Source of the DNA: Calliopum simillimum | Taxonomy: Eukaryota > Arthropoda > Insecta > Diptera > Lauxaniidae | Direction of reading: 5' to 3' | DNA: 64,000 nucleotides | Assembly (NCBI GenBank): GCA_951812925.1 | Contig: OX638370.1 | Span: 119,550,897 to 119,614,896 of the forward strand | Shown: positions 1 through 12,465 of the stretch, one piece after another | Layout of the letters: each line of letters opens with the position of its first letter | Position numbering within the stretch: position 1 is the first letter of the stretch | Made by a program: the position numbers and the translations under genes | The notes under the pieces: generated by a model | The model's database searches: none | Seen by the model: the letters and a program-made list of their open reading frames with translations, nothing else | Told to the model about the DNA's origin: nothing

Positions 1-2435
1 ATATGAAAAAAAAAAAAATTTTTGCAAACCCGGCTCAAATAGATAAAGATTATTTTCGGATACGGGCAATGTATTTCACACAATGCTATTACTATTTACT
101 CTTATAACAGTTGGGACACATATCGTCAACAGCTACGCAATCAGAACTTGTGTGAACTGTTATACAAGATTGCTGCCGCTTATGTAGTAACTAGGCAAGA
201 TATTGGAATTTTCTTGAAAATTCCTTAAATTTCTAAGTGCAATACAGTTACTTTTCATTTTTATGCTATGATACATAGCGCCCAGTGGTATTATGGTTGA
301 AAAACAAAGGTGCCGTTAACAAGTCTTCTAAAAAGACATACTTTTTCTTCGTAAAAATGAGCAAAAGTCACTTATAGATTGTACGTGGGAAACTGATTAA
401 CATTTTCATACATGTCGGGTTACGTCTTAAAACAATAAAAACAAAATGAAAGGTGAGATTCTACTCTTACATATTAAAGCCAATTGAAAAAGTCTTTTTT
501 CTTAAAAATGTCAAGTGATTTTCAATGCGAGTTTTCAATTTCTCTATGCCCCTTTAATGCCTACAGTGGAGGCAAAAAAAAAACTGTTTCATATAATTAT
601 TTGATGATAATGTTAAGTCATTTTTGGTTTTTAACTTGTTTATTCCAAATTCGATTTATGGTGTGGTTTTTTCAAAAGGAGAAGACATTTTAAGTGCAAG
701 CAAATATCACAATAAATTACGCTATATATGTAATATATCTTCCTTTGCTTAAAAGTCTTAAAAACCATAACAAGGGATGTCAGAAAGTGTAACCAGAATA
801 CAAAAAATTTATGCATAATTATGATTGTTTCAAAATAAGCTCATAAGTAGACACTTATCCCAGTCAAATTAAAGAGTGCAAGTTTAAAGCACTGACTGCA
901 GAGAACCCTCATCTTTGCTGCTTCAAAACAAAGTTAATACTGTTGCTTCAAGGAAGCTCTACTTGGAAATATCCTTAGAACTGTCATTTCAATTCACTAA
1001 CACTTAAATATGTATTATTTTTATTGTTATAAGTTCGTTTTTAAGAAGATCCGTAATTTGCATTTGCTATTCATACAAATTATAAGAGATATATACATCT
1101 ACACATTGTATATAGAAATACAACTGTTGAGTGAAAAAGTGACACTTGAAAGGAAACAAACACACACACATACAGCTATAAGAAAAAAGGAAACTTAAGT
1201 GCCACATTTTCCGTTTTAAATGAATCAAAATAATACCAAAAAGGAAAAGAAAAGAAAACCAAACCCATACAATCCAGCAGGCAGCACTTTTCTCCAATTC
1301 CACTTCATACTTCGTTTTCTTGTACTTCAAATGACACAAAGAGCCAACAAGATGCGGATAATTTTCGTATTGCCGAGTCAGTTTATAAATCTCAACATTC
1401 TGGCAAAATGATAAATTGACAAATTTATTTGGGTCAGAATGTATCGCATTCATCATCATTTTTTTTGAGGTAGGGCGCACAAAATTTGCTACCAAGGAAC
1501 AAATTCTTTGTGTTCTCTGTGCTTGCGTAAATGAAGCTTATTTCACCATAGCAGATGAATGTTAGGATGTAAAAAAAAGAGTAAAGTATATGACTACCTG
1601 TATACAATACGAGTGATCCAACAATAGTTTGGTCCTTGGGTTTGACATTAGAAATCTATATACTGCGGAGCCTTAATCAAAAAAAAAAATCCTCTGCAAA
1701 TTTCTGCTTGAGGAAAATATTAAGAATTTAGTTGCCTAGTGCGATCTCAAATCGTTATCATCATTCAGTTACCAATCATTCTATTTAATTTCACCACTGC
1801 GACTTTGTGGGTATTCAACAAAACTGTTAAAATTTGTATTGATTTTGGCAAATTTTACTAGATTTTTTGAGGGGCTTATACATTTTGTGAAATATTTCTA
1901 ATGCAAAAACGCTAACTAGATCAAAAAAATTTCTATGGAAATTTGACGATTAGCTTTTCAAAGATATTTACATATATGTGTAACTGGAAGAATGTAAATA
2001 TTATACTATTTATCTAAAATTAATTATATGACAACACTATGTAACGCTTTTGCGCGAAATATACCGAACCGATTATAATAATTTTTTTTGTAAAATATTC
2101 TATTTGTCCTAGGGATCAAACTGGCATACCTATTTTTTGATTTTTAAATGGTAAACATTCTTCTTTTAAGTATGAAGTTCTTGCAAAAATAATTCATTCA
2201 ATGTTTTTGTTTTTTATTTATTCTAAGATCAGTGGTCGCTTCATAGCTCAATTAAGCTCTCAGTTTTCTATCTATCTCTGTCTATCCTATTATCTATGTT
2301 CTGTCGAATAAAAATTTTCTCTCATAAATTTGACGTCCACTGTCGTAGAAAAAGAATACTGAATTTGACAGATATTTTATCAGTGACGCCAACTTAATAT
2401 TTTTCACACCAAGTTTGGTGCTTCCGGAATTTTAC
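1..2435. other. AT-rich region without a recognisable gene
   Basis: No reading frame here looks like a known protein, and the short open frames are low-complexity or run through A/T-rich stretches. I see no paired inverted ends or LTR-like duplication. A short CT/TATC-rich run lies at about 2260-2300. I call it intergenic; diverged repeats too old to recognise by eye are likely. Confidence 0.6.
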
Positions 2436-2439
2436 CGAT

Positions 2440-2745
2440 TTTTGTGATAAATTGCAATATTTTTCGATATTTTTGGGTAAAAGTTGATATTTTACATGTT
2501 TTTCGATACATTTGGACTGATTTCTTTCGATACTTCAGAACTGTTACCAATATTTTTCGATAGTGATATTTTAGATTTTTTTCGATATTTTTGGACTTTT
2601 ACCGATATTCTAGATGTTTCTCAATACACTTGAACTTTTACCGATTGTAATTTTACCGATATTTTTGATACTTTTGGACTTTTACCGATTTCATCTAAGT
2701 ATTTCAATGTTTTTCGATACATTTGGACTTTTTCCGATATTTTAG
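2440..2745 (-). repeat. Diverged ~39-bp satellite, block 1
   Basis: Repeated blocks here read, on the minus strand, as variants of ATCGGTAAAAGTCCAAAAG followed by TATCGAAAAA and CATCTAAAAT. The unit is about 39 bp with many substitutions and small indels. The same unit occurs in opposite orientation at 11585-12465, so these are two blocks of one satellite family. No coding function is implied. Confidence 0.75.
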
Positions 2746-2820
2746 ATGTGATAACTTTATGGAATTAAATTAAATAAATATATTGAAGCATCTGTTTGCG
2801 GCTCATTATTTTAGGAAATA

Positions 2821-3398
2821 TAACGTGGCTGATGGTTACTTGAGATGTAGTCTGTACCAAAAGAAATTAGACTCCCGGCTTTGTGGGTCTAAAGCGAGAA
2901 ACACATAAAAAGTATGCATGCATCAAGAATTGTCAAATTGAAGTCAAAAAAATGTCTGCTTATGAGAGCGCCCAGATCAAGCATGCTTCGAGCATACTTT
3001 CTATCTTGGCGCTCTCATAAGCAGACATGTATTTGACTTCAATTTGACAATTCTTGATGCATGCATACTTTTTATGTGTTTCTCGCTTAAAGCCAGTTAA
3101 CAAAATTTATCATTTCTTTAACTATTATAATACTAAGCTTCAGTAATCAACTGATTTATAGATATTAATGAAGGTGTTGATTCATCAATGTCCATAAATC
3201 TGCTGAGTAATCAACAGATTTATAGATATTAATGAAGATGTTGATTCATCAATGTCTATAAATCTGCTGATTACTGAAGCTTTGTATTATAATAATTAAA
3301 GAAATGATAAATTTTGTTAACTGGCTGTAGACCCACAAAGCCGGGAGTCTAATTTCTTTTGGTACAGACTACATCCCAAGTAACCATCAGCCACGTTA
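2821..3398. mobile_element. Nested multi-arm foldback element with TA-bounded 70-bp terminal inverted repeats
   Basis: The outer arms 2821-2890 and 3329-3398 are near-perfect inverted copies beginning TAACGTGGCTGATGG. Between them are two further long hairpins side by side: one at about 2892-3088 (arms of ~80 nt starting AAGCGAGAAACAC) and one at 3091-3326 (arms starting AGCCAGTTAAC). The second contains two more tandem hairpin units built on GATTTATAGATATTAATGAA. The whole could fold as a multi-branched cruciform. A TA at each border suggests a Tc1/mariner-type MITE, but no transposase is encoded and the superfamily is inferred only from the TA. Confidence 0.8.
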
Positions 3399-6300
3399 CA
3401 GAAAAAGTACCGAAACGAACACTGAGTTGACTAGAACAAAATTTATATATAAGTTAAAGTTGGTTGAACTAAAGCCAATTTGAAATACGCTTGACCTGTA
3501 ATTGAGTTTAGAATTGAGATGAAAATGATATCAAATTGACTTGAGTTTGAATGAAATATGAGCTGAATTCGAGCATTGTAATTAATTTTATACAATAATT
3601 TATGCTCAAAAGCTTTAATTTCTGCTTAAATGTAAAGTAAAAATTATCTCCCACCACCTACATTATCCTTTTCGAGCTAAGATATATACCATACCTTAGC
3701 ACTATGACTGCAACCACCCCAATCTTGCGTGCACTTTGAATTCGATCAACATTCGTTTTTTAAACATTACCATCATTATTTTCCCATTAATGCGAACACC
3801 AGCAGAGAACCGAGGAACACAATACAAGTAGGGATTTCAAACTTCCCAACTGTCCAATATTTCCATTCAACCATTAACGCATTAATTCCGACTGCTTAGA
3901 ACTTTGACATTTGTCTCTTTGTTCGTTTTGGGTTTTTCTTTTTCGTTTGTTTACCAACTGCAGCAGTCAAATGTCAAAATCAACATTTATAGTATATAAA
4001 CATACATATATATATATCTATATATCTATTAATCATCATTATTTCAATCAACATTATTATCCTTGCTGCTGCTGTTGCTTGCTCAGAGAAAGTCAAAGGT
4101 TCTTTGTTTTTTGTGTCATTTATTTGGTTAAACATGGAATTCACATTTTAGTCCTCCAACTCCTTCCGCCACTCTTACAGACAAAGAGGAGTGTGATGTC
4201 AAAGTGTATAAAGCAACAGAAGATATTGTCTCGAGAATCGGCGTGTGAGAGCAGCAACAACAAATTCCCAAATACAATCCCAGTGTCTGTGAGTCTTTGA
4301 CTCCTGTTTTGTCCTGGTTTGTTGGCGCTCGCTCATTTGTCGTGCAATATTAATAATTTTCATGACTCACTCCAATCAACTTGACAGCTTTTTTTTCTTG
4401 GTTGCTCCTTGTTCATTTTGACCATTTCAAATTGAAATTTATTTGTAATTTTCCTAAAGAATTCATGGCATCACTTAAGGGTTGATTTTATGCACTCACA
4501 CAGTCGGTTAGAGTTCATTTTATCCTTAGCGCTCTATAACCTTTGCATCATTAATAATTTTGAAATTTCAAACCAACATTTTTAGCTGCATATTAGGCAG
4601 TATGCCCCACTTTCTGATGTGGTCTATAACCACAACAGGTTGTACGTTATGACTTTAAGATTCGCTTTTCCTCGCTCCTCACTCCAACTCATTCTTTGAA
4701 GAAAGTAAGTGTCAACTGCGTTTTTTCTTTTGTCGTCCTTTAACATGCAGTGCAATTCAAATCTCATCCATATTCATTTGTACCTTTTTTGTGGTCGTAG
4801 TGGTAATCGGTCAGAGTGTGGCAGTCTTTTCTTTTTCTAAAAAAAGGATCATTAATAAAAATACTGGGTACTTCATCATTTAAAGTAGAGATGAACAATG
4901 AATGAAGTTCGTAGTCAGTACATCAATTTGATGAAGATGAATTTGTCTTTATCATATTTTTTTACATTCAGAAAATGCCGCAAAAGCTTGCAATGTCTTT
5001 AAAAAGAGATTAACTCGTTTTTTATGGTCAACTTCTTCCACAAAATTACCTTGAGCAAATGAAAGAAATTTCCACAAATGCGTTATTAGCGAAGTTTTAT
5101 TTTTTTGCTATATCCTTGCAAAGCTGTAATTAATATATATTCTTGACAATTCTTTAAAAGTTAGTCCATTTATTTGAGAAGTTTAGTTTGGAAGATTGTT
5201 TCTATTATTAAATTTAAGTTTAAGCAGCTCTTTTGTGACAAAAAGTCTAAATTATGAAGATTAATGGTACATTTTATTGCAGAAAAATATAACTTCATTA
5301 TAACAGTGGTGATATAAACTTAACATCTTTGAGGAGAACTTTGTCATACAGATTCAAAATTGGAATTCATATTGGAATTTAATGTTTTGACTCTTTGTTT
5401 TTCTTCAATATCTCCAAACGGTAACGCCATCTTAGAATCTATCTGTCACAAAAGTTGTGTTTGTTTCTGCGAGGTCGTTTTCTGAAGGACAGGTGGAAAG
5501 GTCTTAATTCTCGAAAAATATAATTCGCAGAGGTAACATCTTTTAAATTTTCATCAAAATTGTTGGAGTCGTTTTCGAATAATATTGAATCAAAATATTC
5601 AAGGGTTAAAAAGTGGGCGTGGCACTTCTTCGATCCCACCCACGTTTTATTAAGCAGTATCCGCCCACCAAATTTCATCCAAATACCTTGTATGGTTTGC
5701 GAGTTATGACCAAATCAAATTTAGTATTTAAGGCGTTGCCACGCCCTCTGGTGAGAATTTACAAAGTTCAAACCTAGCTCATACTTCATTGTATTCTAAT
5801 ATCTGCATTCTTATTAAATTCAGGACAGTTCTGGCACATACATGAAAGTTTGGGACATTTCCAGACCACTTTTGAATCCGAGACGAGAGGGAAAAATCTA
5901 TGACTTTGGTGCAAAACCCATGACGGTTGGTCATCCCAGTATAGTTGCTTCTTTAATAGCATAACTACTTTAATTTTCACATTTGTTGTAAAAAAAAGAA
6001 CTGACGAGCGTTCGCATTAAAGAATTTTCGAGTAGTTAAATATCAGCAACGTTGCGCCATGATTCAGTTGAGCACTTCTAAACTCCAACGTACAGTTAGT
6101 TGCCAATGTTGGCACGTTAATTCCTTAACGAATAGAACTATAAAGGTAGTAGGTAGCTATGTAGGTGGGTAGGTTTTTTCCTTTGGTTGCATTGTATCCC
6201 ACTGAAAATAACTTTAGGGTAGAGTTCTCATGACTTGGCAATAAAATACGCTCGGTTAATTCAACTGGGTGGCGTCTTACGCAAAAATCATCTTATTGTT

Positions 6301-7657
6301 GGGATTATACGTTTTGTGTTCTTCGTTGATGCTTCGTTTAAGAGGGTTTTAATAAAACGCAGGATATGGAACCGTGATTTTTCTATTACCATCAATTGTA
6401 ATTTATTTTATTATCGCGTGTACTATTTCCGCTTTTCTCAGCATCTTTAATTTAAAAATTCCTATACTTTGCGTGAAAAATTCCGCAGTATTTTGTTCAT
6501 AAATAACACCTGCAACCATGCAATTTATTGCCAAATACTTGTCCAACATAATTTTTAACATTTCGTTGAGTTTTCAGTGTCTTCCTACACTACCGCACCC
6601 CTCGCCCCTCCTCCACATACATTTTTTTTCACGAGTGCATTTTGGCATTTTTTGTCGATTATTGGTTTTCTTTCATTTGATTGCACATTTACAATTTTGC
6701 ACCCATACTTTTTTTTTTTTCTTCACTACTATTTGACTACGTACTTACTATTTTTGCTACTTTTTTTTAAACAATTTCGTTGGCCAATAAAATTGCTTTG
6801 GCAAGCATTGGCAGTCAGTGTAATAGAAAAAAAAGTGTTTTGCTGCTTGTAACCAATTTCTCACTTGTCGTCGTTGTTGTTCTCGTCGTTTATGTAGTGT
6901 TGCCAACGTTTAAATAACATTGCGAGAACAGAAAAAAACTAAAATAAAAAAAATTACCTAGACTTTCTAGCTTCCTTCAGGTGTAAAAAAGCGGTAAAAT
7001 ATCCTCCTTTTCTACCACATTTGTCGCTGAATGGATTTTTCCTCCTTTGTTCCTATGCCAATGTATGCAAGTTCAGGGAAAATTTATTAAGCGTGGGAAA
7101 TTTATAGCTTTTGTGTTGTTGAGGTGTGAAATGCAATATATGTACACACCCGAGTCAGTAGATTTACTTATGTATGTGTTTTACGGTACATCTGTAGTGG
7201 TGTTGCGTAGAATTTCAACGTTGTCCTTAGAATTATCGAAGCTTGGCATGGTTATTTTATGGCGAAACTATACATGTAATAGCCTACAAATCTAGGTTAA
7301 CTAAATTAATTCGAAATATATATACATTAAAAAAATCCAGAAATGTCGGAAAATATGTTTTAAAAACAGGGAAAACTTTTGAAGTGACGAACCGATTGAA
7401 GAAGTCAGTTAAATAGATAATTAGGTGAAAAAAGCTGAACGAGTAAATTTTGAATAACGCTTCAAAAGAATGTAGGTAATCCTAGAAAAACAAATAATTG
7501 TCAAGAGCGTCTCTAAAAAGACTTGATTCGACCATCTGAAATCGACAAGTAGGACTTTGTGGAGAAATCGACCGTTTGAGCAACACAACCATACTTTTAG
7601 GAAAATGTTCGGATTGTTGCACGGTACTTCAAATACTCGCTCTGCCCGACCTTCTAT
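3399..7657. other. Gene-poor region
   Basis: No supported gene. There are AT microsatellite stretches near 4005-4030 and several poly-T runs at 6600-6780. The segment at about 5590-5800 contains GTGGGCGTGGC and GCCACGCCCTC phrases like those in the DINE-1-like repeats elsewhere in the window, so it may be a diverged relative. The open frames of up to 129 codons are compositionally biased and match nothing I recognise. Confidence 0.55.
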
Positions 7658-7665
7658 GCCCGTAC

Positions 7666-8119
7666 CAGGCATTGAAATAAGCTGTAATAATACCCTATTT
7701 CTGCAGTAATAACTTCAAATTTGCAGTAATAACTTCAGAATATTGTAAAAAATTGTAATAATAATTTTCACCCAAATTCATATTACTTTGTTTTGCGTTA
7801 ATCGTTGAAACTAAATTCTCATTTTAATTCGCTTATAACCGTTGTTTTAGTTGTCTAACCTCACCAATTTGGGCTAAAATGTAGCAACCACAATAAGTAC
7901 TCGGCAACTCTACTTTAAACATATTTTTATAAATGCATTTGAAGAAAATTTCGGTATAAATTTTCAATTTTAAATTGAACCATTGCCATGATATCTCTTA
8001 TTTAATATTAATATTTAAGTAATCACTTGAATAAGACATTTAAAAAAATTTTGCTAAAAATTGCAAACAAAAAAAAAAAAAAAATCTGCAGTAATAACTT
8101 TTTGTTATTTCAACCCCTG
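7666..8119. mobile_element. hAT-type MITE with perfect 8-bp target duplication
   Basis: The ends are CAGGCATTGAAATAA on the left and, read inward from the right, CAGGGGTTGAAATAA. They are flanked by identical 8-bp copies GCCCGTAC at 7658-7665 and 8120-8127. An 8-bp duplication plus CAGG-type ends is the hAT signature. The 454-bp interior has several copies of TGCAGTAATAACTT or close variants, probably subterminal transposase-binding motifs, and no coding capacity. Confidence 0.85.
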
Positions 8120-8127
8120 GCCCGTAC

Positions 8128-8810
8128 CATATATAGTTGTTGATAAATCTACCCGATTAACTGAGCTGCAAGTTTCCGCAAAAAAAATCTCTCTGTTTCA
8201 GAGCAGTTTTCACATCCAGAATTTCTGGGAAATCAGGGAAGATCACGATCGAGGAAGCACTCAATCTGAGCTTCAGGCAATCTTCAGGACTATACAAGAA
8301 TCTCTCGAAGTAAAATAATATTCAGACAAATTTGTAAGATACGCCTGCACCTTAAGTTTCATGCCACACAAAGTTTTATAGAAAGCTGGTAGGAAATGCA
8401 TATACGATGAAAAAAGAAAATACACAGGGCGTTAAAATTAAGGTTACGAAGCTTCTAAGAGGTGATAAAAAAGGCCCGGACCAAAAAAAAATTGTATGTG
8501 AGTAGGGGAGTCTAAAATGTACACCACAGTAGTAATAGGAAAAAACATTATTTTCTGACTTTGTTTAGAAAAAAAAAATTCTTGATCCACCCTGACTTTT
8601 AGCAAATTGTGTGACCTTTCTAAAAGTGGCATTGTTTTTACGAACTAAATGGACTATAGAAAGTTCTGGGCCTTACTGCTGAAATTTAAAATTTTTTTCC
8701 AATCTTTAACAGAATCTAAATGCACACATTTTTTTTTTTTTTGTTACACAAAACTATTCCGCTTCCAAATGTAAAAAAAAATTCTTTCAAAATGTGATCT
8801 TTTGACGAAG
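8128..8810. other. No recognised feature
   Basis: AT-rich stretch with several homopolymer runs. Nothing coding or repetitive was identified by eye. Confidence 0.5.
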
Positions 8811-8941
8811 GACTGCCCCAGAAAAATTTGATACTTTTATTCCTTAAGATTATGATTTACCTGATGACCGTCCAGGTCGATATATAACATGACGATTACA
8901 AAAATATATAACACTTGGTAAAAGAACTTCAAACGATAAAG

Positions 8942-9870
8942 ATGTCTAGCAATCAAAAAAAAAAGCGCAAATTCATTTTGTACACTGCAAAAACTAGATA
9001 TAAAAGTTCAGCCATAGCTAAAAAAAACAGGTGCATCAAAAATCACTGTTCAAAGGGTTATTTCGAATTATAGAAAGGGTCAACTTATTACGCGGAAAAA
9101 GGGTTCAGGTAGGAAAGCCAGTATAGACCCACAGTTGGTGAAAAAGGTGAAGCGAGAACGAGATATGGCTGCCAGAGCAGGAACCTCAAAATTTTCTACA
9201 AACAGACTAAAACTTATGCTAAAGACCTACAGAGTTCAAAAAGTACCAGACCGAGCTCGAAAGTTAAATGTCGATTACCTGACTAAATTTGACTGCTGCA
9301 TAATGGACGATGAAACATACGTTAAGGCAGATTTTAAACAGCTACCAGGACACGAATTTCATACCTGTTCGGAAAAGGGACAGGTACAGAGCAAATTTAA
9401 AGAGAAGAAAATTACAAAATTTCTCAAGCAGTATATGGTTTGGCAGGACATATGCACTTGCGGTCTGAGAAGCAGTTTTTTTGCTACAAAGGGCACAATT
9501 AACTCGAAAATTTATATTGATGAATGCGTTCAAAAACGTCTTTTGCCATTTATTCGTGAGCACGGGGGTATTGTAATGTTCTGGCCTGATTTAGCAACCT
9601 CTCACTACTCTAGAGCCACCATAGAATGGTACAATAGCAATAATGGTATTTTGTTCCCAAAAATGCGAATCCACCTAACTGCCCAGAGCTTCGAGCTATT
9701 GAGAGATATTGGGCTCTAATGAAATCAGATATTCGGAAGAGTAAAAGTACTGCAAAAAATTTAAAAGATTTCAAAAATAAGTGGCGAAGGTCGTACGGTA
9801 CTGTCGACGAAACAACTGTACAAAGCTTAATGAAGGGTCTTAAGATAAAAGTAAAATATTTTTATATAAA
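8942..9870 (+). pseudogene. Tc1-like DDE transposase, frameshifted
   Basis: Starts at ATG 8942 with a Lys-rich N-terminus and a helix-turn-helix-like region. A one-base change in the A-run at about 9020-9027 shifts the frame. A long central frame (9027-9719) then carries the first catalytic Asp in MDDETYVKADF and the second in FWPDLATSHY. After a second shift near 9665, the third catalytic residue appears in NPPNCPELRAIERYW, followed by a basic C-terminus ending near 9870. All three catalytic positions survive but in different frames, so this copy cannot make an intact enzyme. The motifs are those of the IS630/Tc1/mariner superfamily. The exact family was not determined. Confidence 0.85.
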
Positions 9871-9939
9871 ATAAATATTTGTTAATAGTCTAAGGTTATT
9901 TGTGTTCGTTATACTACTATTAATAAATAAAAAAACAAT

Positions 9940-10038
9940 GAGGGGATTCCTGAAAACGTGTAAAAGCCTCGAAAACCTCGTAAACTCGTAAAACTGTCAA
10001 ATTTCGTATTGATTTTGCACGTTTTCAGGAATCCCCTC
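9940..10038. mobile_element. Short MITE, GAGGGGATTCCTG ends
   Basis: A 99-bp element with 20-bp-class perfect inverted ends GAGGGGATTCCTGAAAACGT. It is flanked by AAT on both sides (9937-9939 and 10039-10041), suggesting a 3-bp target duplication as in PIF/Harbinger-like elements. Related sequence with the same CGTAAAAGCCTCGAAAAC core occurs at 27308-27400 and 55735-55860. Confidence 0.75.
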
Positions 10039-10110
10039 AATATTTAAAAAAAATTCATTACGCAATTTTTTATTGATGAAAAATAAAGTATCAAATTTTC
10101 TGGGGCAGTT

Positions 10111-11580
10111 CTTATTTATTTCAGAATTCAAATGAGGAAATTGTTATGACAAACGTACTACCGAAATAAAAGAAAATATATGAGAAAATTTAAATTTTGA
10201 ATCCCTGTAAAGAAAGTCCATCATTAGAAAGCTCTTACAATTGGCTTAAAGTTTTGCATTGATAACTTTCCTCTAAAGCGTTAGGGTGAAACGAGAAAAA
10301 TTATTTTATAAAACATGTTAGGTTTTTCCCTGTTACTGTTACCTTTTTTAGATAACCTCTGGCAGATTTTTGGGGGCAAAAGTGGAATTTCCAAAATGCT
10401 TATTTTTTTTAATCAGTCTAGTATGTAAGTACATATGTGAATGGATTCCATAGAATGTAGACTTATTGTATTGCAAAATGTTTGTTATAAAAAACTGATT
10501 TAAATTTTTGCATATATATACTTAAATAGCACCTAGACCAAATACCAATGGCCAGAGACAAGAATTCTTTATACCACCACTACCAGTATCATAACTACAA
10601 CCATCAACAATTTGAATATAAGTGAATTCAACAAAATACCAAGTAATAATTCATATGAAACATAAACGACGTTTGGTATATGCAATACAGGGTGATTCAA
10701 CTCAAAAAAAATTATAAACTGTTATTTAATAAAAAGCGGCAACTCAAAATTGCACCAACTAACGAAACATTGTGATATTTGCGCGAAGTGATGTGAGTTC
10801 ATACACAATATCTCTTCACCTTTCCTCATACTTAAGGCACAAAATTAAAGAAATCACTCTGGGGTCAATAAATCCACCCTAATTTATAAACATAAGCATA
10901 AAATACATATATCAATGGTATGTAAATATGTTTGATTTGTGCAGCGCAATAAAATGGTGTGAGTTACTTACACCTATGCCAAAGAAAGCAATTCCAACTT
11001 GTCCTCGAAATGAAAAATTATGCAAATAATGCAAGGGGCAGAAGGAAGAAGAACTAAATGTGTTTTACATGGCTGAACAAATCCAAAACGGAAGTGGAAA
11101 ATAGGAAATAGGAAAAGGAAATGAAAATGATGTAGGTACAATTTTGTAATTTTGACTTTAAGTGTGAGGAGCTTAGCATTAAAATCTCACACGTACATAT
11201 GTATCATACAGCTATGATGATGTTGTTCTCCTTCTACACTGAATTTTGACAAAAATTTAAAAATTTACAATCTGCCATCGACACGAATGATATATTTCAA
11301 TTTCAAGTTTAAATTTTAAAGTCAAATTCAAATTTTTCATTCAAAATGAATCACGTTTTCTACTTATGGTGCAATCTTCAAGTTTTTGATGTCAAAATGA
11401 AGATGCAATAATTGCACGCTAAAGAATAAAGAGATTTTTTTTTAACAAATTTCACGTTATTGATGACTAGCTGTTTAACCCAGCGTTGCTCATGTTTTGT
11501 TCAGGTTTTCACTCGCTTCACTTGCCACAAACAGATGTTCCAATATATTTATTTAATTTATTTTCATAAAATTATCACAT
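10111..11580. other. No recognised gene
   Basis: AT-rich DNA. An ACAGGGTGATTCAACTC phrase at about 10687 could be a worn transposon end, but I find no partner. No coding frame is supported. Confidence 0.5.
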
Positions 11581-11584
11581 AAAA

Positions 11585-12465
11585 AATATCGCTAAAAGTC
11601 CAAATGTATCGAAAAATATTAAAATACAACGGTAAAAGTCTAAAAGTATCGGAAAATGTGGGTAAAGTTCCAAAAGTATGTATAGAAAAGTAAAAGCCCA
11701 AAAGTATTAACATATATCGAAGAAATCAGTATAAGTCAAAATGTTTCGAAAAACATCTGAAATATCGGTAAAAGTATAAAAGTATTGAAAAACATCTAAA
11801 ATCTAGCTAAGAGCCCAAAAATATCGGAAAACATTAAAAATATCGGTAAAAGTATTGAAAAGCATCTAAAATCTAGGTAAAAGCCCAACAATTTTGAAAA
11901 ACATCCAAAATATCGGTAAAAGTCTAAAAGTTTTGAAAAATATTGAAATACATGGAAAAAATAGGTTAAAGTCCAAATGTATCGAAAAACATCTAAAATC
12001 TAGGTAAGAGCCCAAAAATATTGAAAAACATCCAAAATATCGGTAAAAGTCCAAAAGTATCGAAAAATGTCCAAAACATCCAAAATATAGGTTCAAATAT
12101 ATCGAAAAATTTTTAAAATACACCGGTGAAATTCTTAAATTATCGGAAAACATCGGTAAAAATCCAAAAGTATCGAAATTCTGATATATCGGTAAAAGTC
12201 CAAAAGTATTGAAAAATAGCAATCGGTTGAGGTCCGAATGTATCAAAAAACATCTGATATATCGTTAGAGGTCTGAAAGTATCGAAAAACATCTAAAATA
12301 TCGGTAAAAGTATGAAAATATCGAAAAACATCTTAAATATATTGAAAAACATCCAAAATATCGGTAAAAGTATCGAAATATATTGAAAAATATCTAAAAT
12401 ATAGGTAATTGTCTAAAACTGTCGAAAAACATCTAAAAATCGGTAAAAGTCAAAAATATTATCAA
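11585..12465 (+). repeat. ~39-bp satellite, block 2 (about 22 units)
   Basis: A long run of variants of CATCTAAAATATCGGTAAAA followed by GTCCAAAAGTATCGAAAAA, unit about 39 bp. Because 39 is 13 codons, a spurious open frame of 126 codons with a 13-residue periodicity appears on the minus strand (11866-12246); it is not a gene. The block is inverted relative to the one at 2440-2745. Confidence 0.85.

Larger units (their letters stand above)
8811..10110 (+). mobile_element. Tc1/mariner-superfamily transposon, nearly full length, inactive
   Basis: The left end ACTGCCCCAGAAAAATTTGA at about 8812 and the right end (inverted ACTGCCCCAGAAAATTTGA, ending about 10109) form terminal inverted repeats of about 26 bp. 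They enclose one transposase gene in the plus orientation. A convincing TA target duplication is not visible, so the outermost bases may be altered. A separate small MITE (9940-10038) sits in the 3' untranslated part. Confidence 0.85.

Noticed and set aside
1067..1495. 142-codon frame on the minus strand
   Set aside because: Long for chance, but low-complexity at the C-terminal half and no motif; no promoter or splice evidence.
3911..4300. 129-codon frame on the plus strand
   Set aside because: Biased composition, passes through an AT microsatellite, with no recognisable domain or splice context.
6518..6852. Overlapping plus-strand frames near 6.5-6.8 kb
   Set aside because: Translations of T-rich DNA (Phe/Leu/His runs) with no domain or conserved feature.
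8863..8885. A second CTGATGA motif as a possible hammerhead
   Set aside because: CTGATGACCGTCC lacks a following GAAA and any matching stem I with a cleavage triplet.
11866..12246. 126-codon open frame on the minus strand
   Set aside because: It is a read-through of the 39-bp satellite (13-codon periodicity, mostly Phe/Leu/Ile), not a protein.
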